Assembly (NCBI GenBank): GCA_023150935.1
Contig: JAKLJW010000014.1
Location: 42,575-106,574 of the forward strand
From: Candidatus Binatia bacterium
GTDB lineage: Bacteria; Desulfobacterota; Binatia; HRBIN30
Direction of reading: 5' to 3'
Length of the DNA: 64,000 bases
Part shown: positions 30,096 to 38,834 of the stretch, in pieces
How positions within the stretch are numbered: the first letter of the stretch is position 1
How the letters are laid out: each line of letters begins with the position of its first letter
Translations under genes and position numbers: made by a program
The notes under the pieces: generated by a model
Database searches by the model: none
What the model was told of the DNA's origin: nothing
The model's input: the letters and a program-made list of their open reading frames with translations, nothing else

Positions 30096-31724
30096 TCACG
30101 TTGCGGCGCGGGTCATGTACCATTGCTGGGCAATGGTCAGGACGTTGTTGACGAGCCAGTAAAGGACAAGACCGGCCGGGAAGTTGACGAACATCACGGT
30201 AAACATCACCGGCATGATCATCATCACGCGCTGCTGCGTCGGATCGCCGGCGGTCGGGGTCATCCACTGCTGCACGAACATGCTCACGCCCATCAGCAGG
30301 GTCAGGACCGGGATGCCCGGATGCTCCACGAACGGCAATTGAATCGATCCGAGCCGATCCGGAGCGGCGAGGTCGTTGATCCAGAGTACGAACGGCGCAT
30401 GCCGCAATTCGACGGCATTCTGCAGCGCCGTGTACAAACCGATGAACACTGGAATCTGAAGCAGCATCGGCAAGCAGCCACCCAGGGGGTTTACCTTGTG
30501 GCGCCGGTACAACTCCATGATTTCCTTGTTCATTTCCTCCGGCTTGTCCTTGAGCTTCTCCCGGATCTTCATCATCTGCGGTTGCAGCTTTTGCATCTCC
30601 CGCATGGACTTGAAGCTCTTGTTGGTCAGCGGCGTGAACAGCAGCTTGATCACCACAGTGAGCAGGATGATGTCGACCCCGTAGTTTCCTGTGAAGCGGT
30701 GCGAGAATTCCAGAGCCTTGAGCAGAGGCAAGGCCACGAAGCCAAAGAACCCGAGATCGACGGCGCGCGACAGGTTATTGCCTACAGTGTCGAGGACCGC
30801 GAAATCCTTCGGACCGACGAAGATGTCGAACGGCGCCCGCACATGGCCTCCGGTGAGCGGGAACAGCAGCATCTCCTCGACCGTGTGGTCGCGGAGCTTC
30901 AGCCACAGCCGCGGTCGCACGTCCCCGGCGGGCAAAGCCCCGGCGAGGAAGTGCGGGCCCGCATACCCTACCCAGCCGATCGGTGCCCCAAGCGTCTCCT
31001 CGGAGTGAATCTGTCCGTCCGCAAGGTCGCTGAACTGTTGCTCGTACACCTTGCGCCCGGTGAGATAGAACGTCCGGTCGAAGATCACGCTGCTGCCCGG
31101 CTGCGGCGGCAACTCCGCCATCTTCGTCCAGGTAACTCCCAACTCGCTGAACGGCGGTGGGATGTCCGTCGCCGTCACCACGAGCCCGAAGTCGTAGGCG
31201 TCACCCTTGAAGGTTAGTTGCTTGCGAATCACCCCCCCCTGAGTGCTCCACGTGAAGGCCAGCGCCCCGGTCTCGGAGCCGCGCAACGAGAGGTTACCGC
31301 CTTCGATCGTGTATGCGGCGCCCAGATCGGACAGCACCTCGGCGCCGCGTAGTTCGATACCGAACGGCAACTCACCCTGTTGTCCGGCCAGAACGGTCTC
31401 CTGCGGCGCGCTCGCCGGGTCGACGGAAGTCCGATACCGCTTCAGTCGCAAGCTCTCGAGCCGGCCGCCGACCGACGTGAAGACGGCGTTGTAGAGATCG
31501 GTTTCGACGGCGACGCGCTGCGCCACGGCGGCCGGTGGTGCCGCCTGGGCCGCCGGTAACCGTGGCGCCTCCATGCCGGTGGGTGCGATCGCCGCCGGTG
31601 TGGCAATCCCGCCTGCGCCGCGCTCACCCGGGGCGTGCGGATAAAGGTACGCCAGCAGGTACTGCCAACCTATAAGGATGGCAAGGGCCAGTGCGGCAGC
31701 GAGAAACGCACGTTTTTCCATCAA
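30096..31724 (-). CDS. yidC: Membrane protein insertase YidC
   Basis: The 542-residue Gram-negative-type YidC has an N-terminal membrane anchor (about 6-26), a large periplasmic beta-supersandwich (about 50-330), and a C-terminal five-helix core. The core has the cytoplasmic hairpin MREMQKLQPQMMKIREKLKD and the PIFIGLYTAL-type block. It inserts and folds inner-membrane proteins, including F0 subunit c. It starts one base after the yidD stop. Between it and jag is a 142-base gap with nothing recognisable. Confidence 0.96.
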   Translation of the reverse strand: MMEKRAFLAAALALAILIGWQYLLAYLYPHAPGERGAGGIATPAAIAPTGMEAPRLPAAQAAPPAAVAQRVAVETDLYNAVFTSVGGRLESLRLKRYRTSVDPASAPQETVLAGQQGELPFGIELRGAEVLSDLGAAYTIEGGNLSLRGSETGALAFTWSTQGGVIRKQLTFKGDAYDFGLVVTATDIPPPFSELGVTWTKMAELPPQPGSSVIFDRTFYLTGRKVYEQQFSDLADGQIHSEETLGAPIGWVGYAGPHFLAGALPAGDVRPRLWLKLRDHTVEEMLLFPLTGGHVRAPFDIFVGPKDFAVLDTVGNNLSRAVDLGFFGFVALPLLKALEFSHRFTGNYGVDIILLTVVIKLLFTPLTNKSFKSMREMQKLQPQMMKIREKLKDKPEEMNKEIMELYRRHKVNPLGGCLPMLLQIPVFIGLYTALQNAVELRHAPFVLWINDLAAPDRLGSIQLPFVEHPGIPVLTLLMGVSMFVQQWMTPTAGDPTQQRVMMIMPVMFTVMFVNFPAGLVLYWLVNNVLTIAQQWYMTRAAT

Positions 31725-31725
31725 C

Positions 31726-31989
31726 TTACGTCACCGGGTCCCATCCCCCGGGGTGCCATGGGTGACAGCGCAGGAGCCGCCGAGCCCCGAGCCACAGACC
31801 GCGCAACGCGCCGTAGCGTCCGACGGCGGTCCGAGTATATGCAGAACAACTGGGTTGGAATCGGCAGCAGCTACCCAGAAACGGCGACAGCGCCGCCGAA
31901 TACAGCCACAGGAAGCTCAGCACCACCCGTGTCGCGAGACTCGGGGATCCGCCAGGGTCGCCGGACCATGTCTGGGTTTCAATCGACAT
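31726..31989 (-). CDS. yidD: Membrane protein insertion efficiency factor YidD
   Basis: From the ATG at 31989 the product is 87 residues with the signature YSAALSPFLGSCCRFQPSCSAY and RTAVGRYGALRG, then RLLRCHPWHPGGWDP. YidD is a small amphipathic protein encoded between rnpA and yidC that aids insertion. Its start overlaps the end of rnpA by about 11 bases. A longer start at 32031 is possible but would add residues outside the family. Confidence 0.95.
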   Translation of the reverse strand: MSIETQTWSGDPGGSPSLATRVVLSFLWLYSAALSPFLGSCCRFQPSCSAYTRTAVGRYGALRGLWLGARRLLRCHPWHPGGWDPVT

Positions 31990-32500
31990 CGATTCGCAGG
32001 GCCCGCGCCAGCTCGCTTCGCACTTGCGCATAGGTCGCAGTCGCCGCTGCGGGGCGGCCGATGACCAGAACCGTTTGCGGGGGATGGATGCGCTTACGAT
32101 AGCGCCGGAAGACTTCTCGAATCATTCGCTTGACACGGTTGCGCACCACCGCATCCCCGACGCGCTTGCTCACGGTGATACCCAAACGCGACTCTCCTGT
32201 GGGGTTTGGCTCGGTGATCACGACGAAAAGGGCGCCACGCCGTCGGGGCGATGCCCCCTGCAGACGAACGAACTCCGCGCGCTTGCGGACCCGTGCCGAC
32301 CTGGGAAACGACGCCTCCCGGCGCCGGCCTAACGGGGCTGCTTGGGCGGAATCGTTACGGTAAGTCGCTTGCGTCCCTTCGCCCGCCGGCGCTTCAGCAC
32401 CTGCCGCCCCTCCGGGGTCGCCATGCGGGCGCGAAAGCCGTGCGTGCGTTTCCGACGCCTGTTGCTCGGCTGGTAGGTTCGTTTCATGCCTTCCTCTCAC
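31979..32500 (-). CDS. rnpA: Ribonuclease P protein component, N-terminally extended across rpmH
   Basis: The core (residues about 61-173) is clearly Rnp[19 protein letters not shown], then [20 protein letters not shown] and [12 protein letters not shown]. RnpA is the protein cofactor of RNase P, which matures tRNA 5' ends. Between the rpmH stop and the core there is no ATG, GTG or TTG in any frame. The only in-frame starts are GTG 32500 and TTGs at 32539 and 32563, all upstream of the rpmH ATG (32487). The frame is open throughout, so rnpA would contain all of rpmH, as known in Thermus. I chose GTG 32500. A non-standard start nearer the core is the alternative. Confidence 0.85.
   Translation of the reverse strand: MRGRHETNLPAEQQASETHARLSRPHGDPGGAAGAEAPAGEGTQATYRNDSAQAAPLGRRREASFPRSARVRKRAEFVRLQGASPRRRGALFVVITEPNPTGESRLGITVSKRVGDAVVRNRVKRMIREVFRRYRKRIHPPQTVLVIGRPAAATATYAQVRSELARALRIDVD
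32329..32487 (-). CDS. rpmH: 50S ribosomal protein L34
   Basis: The 52-residue protein begins [20 protein letters not shown] and has the [17 protein letters not shown] block of L34. An AGAGGAAGG ribosome site lies just before the ATG. It is slightly longer than the usual 44-46 residues because of a [10 protein letters not shown] tail. The whole gene lies inside the extended rnpA frame in another phase. Confidence 0.97.
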   Translation of the reverse strand: MKRTYQPSNRRRKRTHGFRARMATPEGRQVLKRRRAKGRKRLTVTIPPKQPR

Positions 32501-32570
32501 ACCGGTCGGGCCACTGGGACTTTCGGCGCTCCCGGCCAATCTCGTCTCCGTCGCGCGACGCAAAAACCAA

Positions 32571-32599
32571 CTGAAACCAAAACCCGCTCACGCTGTCAA
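32571..32599 (-). promoter_or_regulatory. Candidate sigma-70 promoter for rpmH-rnpA
   Basis: TTGACA at 32594-32599 (minus strand) is a perfect -35. A weak -10 (TTTCAG) follows after 17 bases. Transcription would start near 32563, so the TTG at 32563 would be leaderless. This makes GTG 32500 the more natural rnpA start. Confidence 0.45.
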
Positions 32600-32644
32600 C
32601 CACTGCTACACCGCCTTCCCGTACCGGTCCGACCCTCCCCGGCT

Positions 32645-33079
32645 TCACCCGCCGCTGGTGATGTACGTGGCAAGCTGTTCGATAATGAACTCCTTCTCGG
32701 AAATTACCGCCTTGACCACGTCGCCGATCGACACTACCCCGATGACTCGTTCGTCCTCCAACACCGGTAGGTGTCGAACACGCTTGTCGGTCATCAGCGC
32801 CATACACTCCTCTAGCTTCTGCGTGGGGCGCACGAAAACAACCTGGGTCGACATGACCTCGCTGACCGGAGTGTCCTTGGATGTCTTGCCCTTCAAGACC
32901 ACCTGACGCGCGTAGTCTCGCTCCGAGAACATTCCCACCGGACGCTCGAACTCCACGACCAGCACGGCGCCGATGTTGTGATCGGCCATCAATCTTAGTG
33001 TGTCGAAGACCGTGAGATCGGGGGACACCGACCATACCTTGCCCCCTTTAGCGTTCAGAATGTCCCGCACGGTGTTCAT
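32645..33079 (-). CDS. Two-CBS-domain protein
   Basis: The 144-residue protein consists of a tandem CBS pair (about 8-60 and 72-130) with typical turns GMFSERDYARQVVL and LPVLEDERVIGVVSIGDVVKAVI. Stand-alone CBS pairs bind adenine nucleotides and act as energy or ligand sensors. The IGDVV / ISEKEFIIEQLATYI ending matches the CBS-pair group often annotated as inosine-5'-monophosphate dehydrogenase related, but there is no IMPDH catalytic domain. Its target is unknown. Confidence 0.9.
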   Translation of the reverse strand: MNTVRDILNAKGGKVWSVSPDLTVFDTLRLMADHNIGAVLVVEFERPVGMFSERDYARQVVLKGKTSKDTPVSEVMSTQVVFVRPTQKLEECMALMTDKRVRHLPVLEDERVIGVVSIGDVVKAVISEKEFIIEQLATYITSGG

Positions 33080-33293
33080 CGGCCCTCCTGTTGGCGGCTC
33101 GTGCCCTGGCCGCGATGCAAAGCCCGACGAGTCTACGGCAAGGGCCGCATTCTTTCACCGCCGGACGCAACGCACAAGTACCAAGCGAGGGCAGCCCCCC
33201 GTCCGCGAGGCTTCCGGGTTACGCCTTCCGTAAGTGGTCGCAGGGCAGCACGATCGCCGCGGTCGGCAGGCCGCCTTTCGACATGCCCTTCGA

Positions 33294-33704
33294 TTACAGA
33301 GCGGCCGACAGACGTGCGGCAAGTTCCTGCAAGCGCGCCGGGTCGCCGGGGACGCGCGTGTGCAACTGCAACGGTTCTCCGTCTGCTCGCGGCATCAGGT
33401 GCATGTGGTAGTGAAACACCGTCTGCCCCGCTGCCCGTCCGTTGAGCTGGAAGACCATGAGGCCGTCGGGGTTTAATGCCCGCCGAATCGCCTGCCCGAC
33501 CCGGTGTGCCGTTCGCGCCACCGCGGCCAGGCCTTCTTCCGAGGTGTCGAACACGTCAGCCCAGTGCTCCCTGGTGATAACCAGGGTGTGGCCGTCAGTG
33601 ACCGGGAATATGTCCATGAATGCCAGCGTCTCGGCGTCTTCATAGACCCGATGGGCCGGGGCTTCTCCACTGACAATCCTGCAGAAGATGCAGTCGGGGA
33701 CCAT
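33294..33704 (-). CDS. HIT-family nucleotide hydrolase/transferase (HinT-like)
   Basis: The 136-residue protein has the histidine triad H98-x-H100-x-H102 in FHYHMHLMPR, the N-terminal CIFCRIVSGEAPAHRVYED with a zinc-type C5/C8 pair, and GHTLVITREH. HIT proteins hydrolyse AMP-linked or phosphoramidate nucleotides. Length and C-terminal tail fit the HinT/protein kinase C inhibitor branch. Confidence 0.93.
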   Translation of the reverse strand: MVPDCIFCRIVSGEAPAHRVYEDAETLAFMDIFPVTDGHTLVITREHWADVFDTSEEGLAAVARTAHRVGQAIRRALNPDGLMVFQLNGRAAGQTVFHYHMHLMPRADGEPLQLHTRVPGDPARLQELAARLSAAL

Positions 33705-33720
33705 GGGGCTTTGGCCGGCG

Positions 33721-34140
33721 TCAATCGCCTACTTCGGTAAATCCCACTACCTCTACCGACGGGTCGAACCGCCCGTCGGTGCGCTGCGGCAGCGGCGGCT
33801 CAGGACGATAGACGAACGTCAACGTGCCGTGCGACGGCACTTCTCCGGCGACGATCGTGTAATACGACCGGCCCGGGTTGTCCCGTTGCGGTGCCCGCTC
33901 GTTCTTCCATAACCAGGCGTATCGGACGAGGATCTTGACGTCCCGAAGTGCTCGACCGGTGCGGTTGGCCAGCGTTCCGTTCACCACGCCATCGCGAACA
34001 ACCAGGTTCTCGATGGCGACGGTGTCGGCGATCCCACCGACCGTCGTGATCTCGGGCTGCTCTTCGGCCCCGACCGTAACCGCACACGACATTGCCAGGG
34101 CGACGAGCGCCACCCTCAGGTACCTTGCATTTCTGGTCAT
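33721..34140 (-). CDS. Secreted hypothetical protein with FxLYD-like fold
   Basis: The 139-residue protein has a signal peptide (about 1-25, cleavage after TVGA). A beta-rich domain follows in which NLVVRDGVVNGTLANRTGRALRDVKILVRY resembles FxLYD-type domains found in surface and periplasmic proteins. No catalytic residues are evident. It lies 16 bases upstream of the HIT gene on the same strand. Confidence 0.7.
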   Translation of the reverse strand: MTRNARYLRVALVALAMSCAVTVGAEEQPEITTVGGIADTVAIENLVVRDGVVNGTLANRTGRALRDVKILVRYAWLWKNERAPQRDNPGRSYYTIVAGEVPSHGTLTFVYRPEPPLPQRTDGRFDPSVEVVGFTEVGD

Positions 34141-34300
34141 GCCACTTTGCTCCCCGTCATTCCTTCTCTCGTATGCTGCCCCTTCTGCATCGTCCGACAG
34201 GTCCGCGCCGTCGGCGGACGCGCGATGCTACACGGTCGGCCGCGACCTGGCCAAGCGTAATCGCATGGAAGCTTCCAGGGCGCAGTGCTACACGAGTCCA

Positions 34301-34846
34301 ATGGCTATCCTCAAGGTCGCACGACTCGGGCACCCTGTGTTGCGACGAGTGGCGGAGCCGATCCCGCCGGAAGCCATCGGAGCCCCGCATATACAGCAAC
34401 TCATTGATGACCTCGTCGAAACCATGATCGAGCACGACGGTGCCGGGCTCGCGGCGCCGCAGGTGCACGTCTCGCAGCAGGTCGTCGTCTTTGAGGTCCA
34501 GGCGAATCCGCGCTATCCGGACGCGCCGGCCATTCCGCGTACGGTCCTGATCAATCCGACGATTACGCCCCTGACCGCGGAAACCGAGGAGGACTGGGAA
34601 GGCTGTCTGAGCGTACCCGATCTGCGTGGGCGGGTTCCGCGGTACACCGCCGTGCGCGTTCAGGCCTGGGATCGAACCGGCCGGCCGCTGGATTACCCGG
34701 TGACGGGATTTCATGCCCGGGTCGTTCAGCACGAATGCGATCATCTCCAGGGCGCCGTCTATCTCGACCGCATGCGGTCGATGGAATCGCTGTCGTTCGT
34801 GCGCGAATTCCTGAGGTACAAGGGCGGTGAGAGCGCCGAAGATTGA
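34301..34846 (+). CDS. def: Peptide deformylase
   Basis: The 181-residue protein has all three motifs: GAGLAAPQ at 47-54, EGCLS at 100-104 and QHECDHL with metal ligands H144/H148. C102 is the third ligand. It removes the N-formyl group from nascent proteins. The HECDH variant replaces the more usual HExDH middle residue with Cys, which is tolerated in the family. The start is the ATG of MAILKVARLG; upstream sequence in this frame is not family-like. Confidence 0.95.
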   Translation: MAILKVARLGHPVLRRVAEPIPPEAIGAPHIQQLIDDLVETMIEHDGAGLAAPQVHVSQQVVVFEVQANPRYPDAPAIPRTVLINPTITPLTAETEEDWEGCLSVPDLRGRVPRYTAVRVQAWDRTGRPLDYPVTGFHARVVQHECDHLQGAVYLDRMRSMESLSFVREFLRYKGGESAED

Positions 34847-34889
34847 AGGGAACGAGGGGTCTGGGGTCCTCAGGGCTTCGGGTGGCGTG

Positions 34890-35093
34890 TCACATGTACA
34901 GGCGCTCGCCGGGCGGACGGTCCGGTTCCAGTTTGTCGCCGCAGACTGACGAACACTGGGTACACAGGTACTCGAACTTGTTCCCTTCGGGCAGGATCAA
35001 CAGCAACCGCTTACGCACCGGCACGGCGACACGACAGCGGGGGCAGAGTAGCAACGTGGCCTCTAGCTGGTCGAAAGACGGGGCGGACATCAT
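34890..35093 (-). CDS. Small zinc-ribbon protein
   Basis: The 67-residue protein has C17-x2-C20 and C44-x2-C47 (plus C51), a likely zinc ribbon. The spacing is typical of small cytoplasmic zinc-ribbon proteins that often accompany translation genes. A GAGG ribosome site precedes the ATG at 35093. It is divergent from miaB. I recognise no specific family. Confidence 0.6.
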   Translation of the reverse strand: MMSAPSFDQLEATLLLCPRCRVAVPVRKRLLLILPEGNKFEYLCTQCSSVCGDKLEPDRPPGERLYM

Positions 35094-35103
35094 GAGCCTC
35101 GCG

Positions 35104-35132
35104 TTGTCAGCGTGTTGTCTGGCCGATATATA
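35104..35132 (+). promoter_or_regulatory. Candidate promoter for miaB
   Basis: TTGTCA at 35104-35109 and TATATA at 35127-35132 are separated by 17 bases. This is 25 bases before the miaB ATG. The promoter overlaps the start region of the divergent zinc-ribbon gene. Confidence 0.45.
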
Positions 35133-35156
35133 AGAGGGCCGGTTTCCCCGTTCAAC

Positions 35157-36452
35157 ATGCCCTCCGTGTACATCGAGACCTTCGGCTGTCAGATGAACTT
35201 GGCCGACACCGAAGTCATGTTCGGACACCTTGGCCGCCACGGGTATCGCCGCACTGAGGACCCGTCCAACGCCGACGTCATTTTGCTCAACACCTGTGCC
35301 ATTCGCGAACACGCCGAGGCCCGCGTGCTCGGCCGCTTAAGCGATCTCGGGCGGCACAAGGCGCGCCGGCCGGAAGTTCGGGTCGGGTTGGCGGGCTGTA
35401 TGGCGCAACACCTGCGCGATCGTCTCCTCGACGCCATGCCGTTTCTCGACTTCGTCGTTGGACCGGACGCTTATCGCCGCCTGCCGGAACTTCTGGCGGC
35501 CGACGGCGCCGATACGCTCGTCGATGTGCGGCTCGATCGTGACGAAACTTACGCTGATATAGTTGCGGAGCGCGAACGCGGCGTGCGCGCGTGGGTGACC
35601 ATCATGCGCGGGTGCGACAAGTTCTGCACTTTTTGCGTCGTGCCGTACGTGCGTGGGCGCGAGCGCAGCCTCCCCGCCGAGGCGCTGCTCGACGAAGTTC
35701 GCCGCCTCGCCGCCGATGGTTACCGCGAGGTCGTGTATCTGGGGCAGACCGTCAACGCTTACCGTCATGACGGGGTCGACTTCGCCGAGTTACTGAGGCG
35801 GACCGCGGTGGTGCCGGGCCTCGCGCGGGTGCGCTTCACGTCGCCGCACCCGGCCGACATGACCCCGGCGGTCGTTGACGTGATAGCGTCCTGCCCCGCG
35901 GTCTGTCCCCAGCTGCACCTGCCGGTGCAGTCGGGTTCAGACGGCATCCTTGCCCGTATGGAACGAGGATACACCCGTTCGGAATACCTCGATTTAGTGG
36001 CGCGGCTGCGGTGCGCGATTCCGGGCATTGCGCTGACGACCGATGTGATCGTCGGGTTCCCCGGCGAAGAGGCGAACGATTTTGCGGCGACGTTGTCGTT
36101 GCTCGACGAGGTGCGGTTCGACGGCGCGTTCATGTTCAAGTACTCGGCGCGCAGTGGCACCAGGGCCTACCGTTGGGGGGAGACCGTCTCGGAGGAAGAG
36201 AAGGCGCGCCGGCTGCAGGCGGTCATCGCGCTGCAGGAGCAGCACGCCGCGGCTATCAACCGCGCCGTTGTGGGTACGACCGTCGAAGTGCTTGTCGAAG
36301 GACCCGCCAGGCGCCGTGCCGGTTGGCTTGCCGGCAAGACCCGCCACTTCAAGACGTGCGTGTTCCCGGCGCCGGCGGATCTCCGACCCGGGGATCTCGT
36401 CGACGTAACGGTGACCGACAGCACGGCGCACACGCTGATCGGCGCGGCGTGA
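35157..36452 (+). CDS. miaB: tRNA-2-methylthio-N6-isopentenyladenosine37 synthase MiaB
   Basis: The 431-residue methylthiotransferase has the N-terminal UPF0004 domain with C11, C47 and C81 holding one 4Fe-4S cluster. The radical SAM motif is C153-x3-C157-x2-C160 (RGCDKFCTFC), and a TRAM domain lies at about 365-430. The pattern RGRERSLP and the VYLGQTVNAY block identify MiaB rather than RimO or MtaB. The ATG at 35157 begins the conserved PSVYIETFGCQMN. Confidence 0.96.
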   Translation: MPSVYIETFGCQMNLADTEVMFGHLGRHGYRRTEDPSNADVILLNTCAIREHAEARVLGRLSDLGRHKARRPEVRVGLAGCMAQHLRDRLLDAMPFLDFVVGPDAYRRLPELLAADGADTLVDVRLDRDETYADIVAERERGVRAWVTIMRGCDKFCTFCVVPYVRGRERSLPAEALLDEVRRLAADGYREVVYLGQTVNAYRHDGVDFAELLRRTAVVPGLARVRFTSPHPADMTPAVVDVIASCPAVCPQLHLPVQSGSDGILARMERGYTRSEYLDLVARLRCAIPGIALTTDVIVGFPGEEANDFAATLSLLDEVRFDGAFMFKYSARSGTRAYRWGETVSEEEKARRLQAVIALQEQHAAAINRAVVGTTVEVLVEGPARRRAGWLAGKTRHFKTCVFPAPADLRPGDLVDVTVTDSTAHTLIGAA

Positions 36453-36473
36453 CGGTCAGACCTGAGACGACCA

Positions 36474-36510
36474 TCAACCCCAGTGACGGTCGGTCAAGAG
36501 GTCCGTGCCC
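36474..36510. repeat. Short dispersed repeat, copy 2
   Basis: ATCAACCCCAGTGACGGTCG followed by GTCAAGAG matches the intergenic copy at 5774-5802. It lies between miaB and surE. Confidence 0.45.
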
Positions 36511-36619
36511 GGCAGGCGAGACCCCGGCAAGACACGGTGGCACTTTGACTGACCGGCATCGAGGCTACGCCGATCCTAGTTTGCCGGTCTGCTGCGACAC
36601 CGCTATGTTCGCCGGCGTC

Positions 36620-37411
36620 ATGCGTACCATCCTGCTCACCAACGACGACGGCATCGACTCGCCGGCGCTGGTTCCTCTGGCGCGAGCACTGGGGCGGCTC
36701 GGGCGGGTTCGGGTGGTTGTGCCGGACAGCGAACGGAGTTGGATCGGCAAGGCCATTTCACGGTTCGAGGTGCTGCAGGTGGCGACGACGACACGGCAGG
36801 GCTGCGCCATGCATGCGGTCAGCGGGACACCGGCGGACTGCGTCAGTCTGGGCATTCACACGCTCTTCGACGCGCCGCCCGACATCGTCGTTTCGGGCAT
36901 TAATCTCGGATTGAATTACGGCGGTGCCTTCGTGCTGTCGAGCGGCACGGTCGGCGGGGCGATCGAAGGCTGGATCGCGGGTCTGCCGGCGGTGGCGTTC
37001 TCCATGGCGATTCCGAACGACGCCTATGGATTGACCGGCGCGGCGCGGGTCGAAGCGCTGGGGGAGCAGCCGTTAGCTGCGGCGGCGGTTGCCGTCGAGG
37101 TGTTGGAGACGATCCTGGCCGGGGGTTATCCCGCGCACGTCGATTGCTTTTCGGTAAACATGCCGGCGGACGTGGGGCTGCGGACACCACGGCGCGTGGC
37201 GCGCGTGTCACGGTCGCGGTACGGGCCGTTGTTCGAGCCGGGCCCGGACGGTGGCTACGTGCATCGTTTCCGCTGGCTCACCGATCTCGACGAGGACGAC
37301 CAGGGCGACATCGAGGTTCTGCGCCGCGGCGCCGTGGGGATCACGCCGCTGCGCTTCGACTTCGACACGGACCTGTCCCCCGACCTCCGTGCCGCCCTCG
37401 AACGGCAGTAA
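36620..37411 (+). CDS. surE: 5'/3'-nucleotidase SurE
   Basis: The 263-residue protein begins MRTILLTNDDGIDSPAL, the metal-binding DD of SurE. It has VPDSERSWIGKAIS, VSGTPADCVSLG and VSGINLGLNYGGAFVLSSGTVGGAIEG split across residues about 93-120. SurE dephosphorylates nucleoside monophosphates in stationary phase and repair. An ATG five codons upstream (MFAGV) is possible but adds nothing conserved. Confidence 0.94.
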   Translation: MRTILLTNDDGIDSPALVPLARALGRLGRVRVVVPDSERSWIGKAISRFEVLQVATTTRQGCAMHAVSGTPADCVSLGIHTLFDAPPDIVVSGINLGLNYGGAFVLSSGTVGGAIEGWIAGLPAVAFSMAIPNDAYGLTGAARVEALGEQPLAAAAVAVEVLETILAGGYPAHVDCFSVNMPADVGLRTPRRVARVSRSRYGPLFEPGPDGGYVHRFRWLTDLDEDDQGDIEVLRRGAVGITPLRFDFDTDLSPDLRAALERQ

Positions 37412-37482
37412 TCGGGGCCGGAGTCCGATCTGCGTCGGCGCAGGTTGCGAGTAGCCTCCCTCCGCCTCGACTTCCCCGGCCA

Positions 37483-37872
37483 TCACCCCAGACTGAGTTC
37501 GAGGTACGCGCGGCGGCCGATGCGGCCGAACAGGCTTGAGGTCGTATCGAGCAGCCACATCTGCCAGCCGTATTTCTCTTGCAGAGCGGCGTGGGCGCGC
37601 CGAATCGCGGTCTGGTCCGTCAGTACGCGGCCAGTACCGTCGACCCAGGGTCCCGTCACCCCGCCCCAGGCGTTGCACGGCGCCACCCGAATCTTCTTCG
37701 TGGCGCGGATGCGCTTCACCTTGGCCGAAGTGCCGTCGGTTACCACGTACAGTTTGCCGGCGATGATGGCGAACCAGACCGGGGTCTGGACCGCCTTGCC
37801 GTTGCGCCGGAAGGTGGCGAGGTTGACGTAGGACTCGTTTGCAAGCGTGTCGGCGATTCGGGTTGGGGGCAT
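37483..37872 (-). CDS. PPOX-class flavin/F420-dependent oxidoreductase-like protein
   Basis: The 129-residue split-barrel protein starts MPPTRIADTLANESYVNLATF and continues RRNGKAVQTPVWFAI, the pattern of the small PPOX-class, F420-dependent group (Rv2061-like). KVKRIRATKKIRVAPCNAWG and the GRVLTD block support this. Cofactor (FMN or F420) and substrate are unknown. The frame upstream of 37872 overlaps the divergent lipoprotein and is not family-like. Confidence 0.82.
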   Translation of the reverse strand: MPPTRIADTLANESYVNLATFRRNGKAVQTPVWFAIIAGKLYVVTDGTSAKVKRIRATKKIRVAPCNAWGGVTGPWVDGTGRVLTDQTAIRRAHAALQEKYGWQMWLLDTTSSLFGRIGRRAYLELSLG

Positions 37873-38011
37873 GGCCGATCTCCTTCGCGCCGCGCAGTAT
37901 GCCTGTAGTGTGACGCCCGGGCCAACAGCGGGAGGGGGGCGAAAGGGTCCGTTTACGGCGGACACACGTGGCGGTAGCCACGCGTGCGCCGGCGGTGTAA
38001 GAGATGCAGCC

Positions 38012-38464
38012 ATGCTTACGCGGGATCGAGTGCTCGTGAGGGTCGCTATTGGGGTCGCTCTTGCCGCGACGCTTTCTGCCTGCGCAAGCGCGCCCTGGGC
38101 GCCCCCCGGCAGTGGCGTTCTGGTGGCGCCGGGCGATCTCGTCGGCACGGAATGGGAGCTCCAAAACCTTGGCGGCCACGCCGTGGTCGACTTCGCCGAG
38201 GCAACGCTAACGTTTCCCGAGGAGGGCAAGATTGCCGGCAACGGTTCCTGCAATCGTTTCGTGGGTACGGTCAAGATCGAGGGAGAGACCATCAAGGTGG
38301 GACCGCTCGCGGCAACACGCCGCGTTTGTCATCCGTCGGTCATGGCCCAGGAGATCAAGTACCTGAAGTCCCTCGAAGACGGCGAACGCATCGTTACCGA
38401 TGGTTCGACCCTGCTGATTTTCACGACCGACAAAGAACACCCGCTGCGCTTCTCGCGTGAATGA
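38012..38464 (+). CDS. META/HslJ-domain lipoprotein
   Basis: The 150-residue protein has a lipoprotein signal with lipobox LSAC (C24). A META domain follows: GTEWELQNLGGHAVV, then TLTFPEEGKIAGNGSCNRFVG and GPLAATRRVC. The G-x-GSCN-x-F-x-G pattern is the family signature. HslJ-like lipoproteins are linked to heat and antibiotic stress; the molecular role is unknown. It is about 450 bases from groEL, convergent with it. Confidence 0.85.
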   Translation: MLTRDRVLVRVAIGVALAATLSACASAPWAPPGSGVLVAPGDLVGTEWELQNLGGHAVVDFAEATLTFPEEGKIAGNGSCNRFVGTVKIEGETIKVGPLAATRRVCHPSVMAQEIKYLKSLEDGERIVTDGSTLLIFTTDKEHPLRFSRE

Positions 38465-38480
38465 AGGGGCCGCACCTCCC

Positions 38481-38510
38481 CGGCAGACTGCGGCGTGCCG
38501 CAGTCTGCCG
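38481..38510. terminator. Hairpin after the HslJ-like gene
   Basis: CGGCAGACTGCGG and CCGCAGTCTGCCG are exact complements around a CGTG loop, 17 bases after the lipoprotein stop. No T-tract follows, so it is a structural hairpin that may slow polymerase or protect mRNA rather than a textbook terminator. Confidence 0.5.
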
Positions 38511-38834
38511 AGATCGCTGAGACACCTCGCGGAGTCGCCCACACCCTCGGGGCCGGTTCGCCATCGGTAAACGCCTTAACCGAGAGGCCGTCCCAGAGTC
38601 GATCCGCCGGGCCGCAATGGTCGGGGGACGGCTCGGCGGGGGCCGAGCCATCGCACAGGCATGGCTGGTCAGGCCATGGGTTGCGGGCCGCAGCCCGCGC
38701 TGGATGCCGCCGCCGCCGCCGGCATCGCCGATGTCGAGACGGTCGAAGAGATCGTCGAGAAGATAGAGAAAGGCACCCGGATACGGGGAATTCGCGGGGA
38801 ACGCCACCAACCGACTGGCGGCTTAACGACGGGT

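Noticed and set aside
28700..30151. 483-codon plus-strand frame opposite mnmE and jag
   Set aside because: It is antisense to two clear genes with low-complexity translation.
32488..32644. oriC upstream of rpmH
   Set aside because: No TTATCCACA-like DnaA boxes or AT-rich unwinding region is visible, and dnaA is absent.
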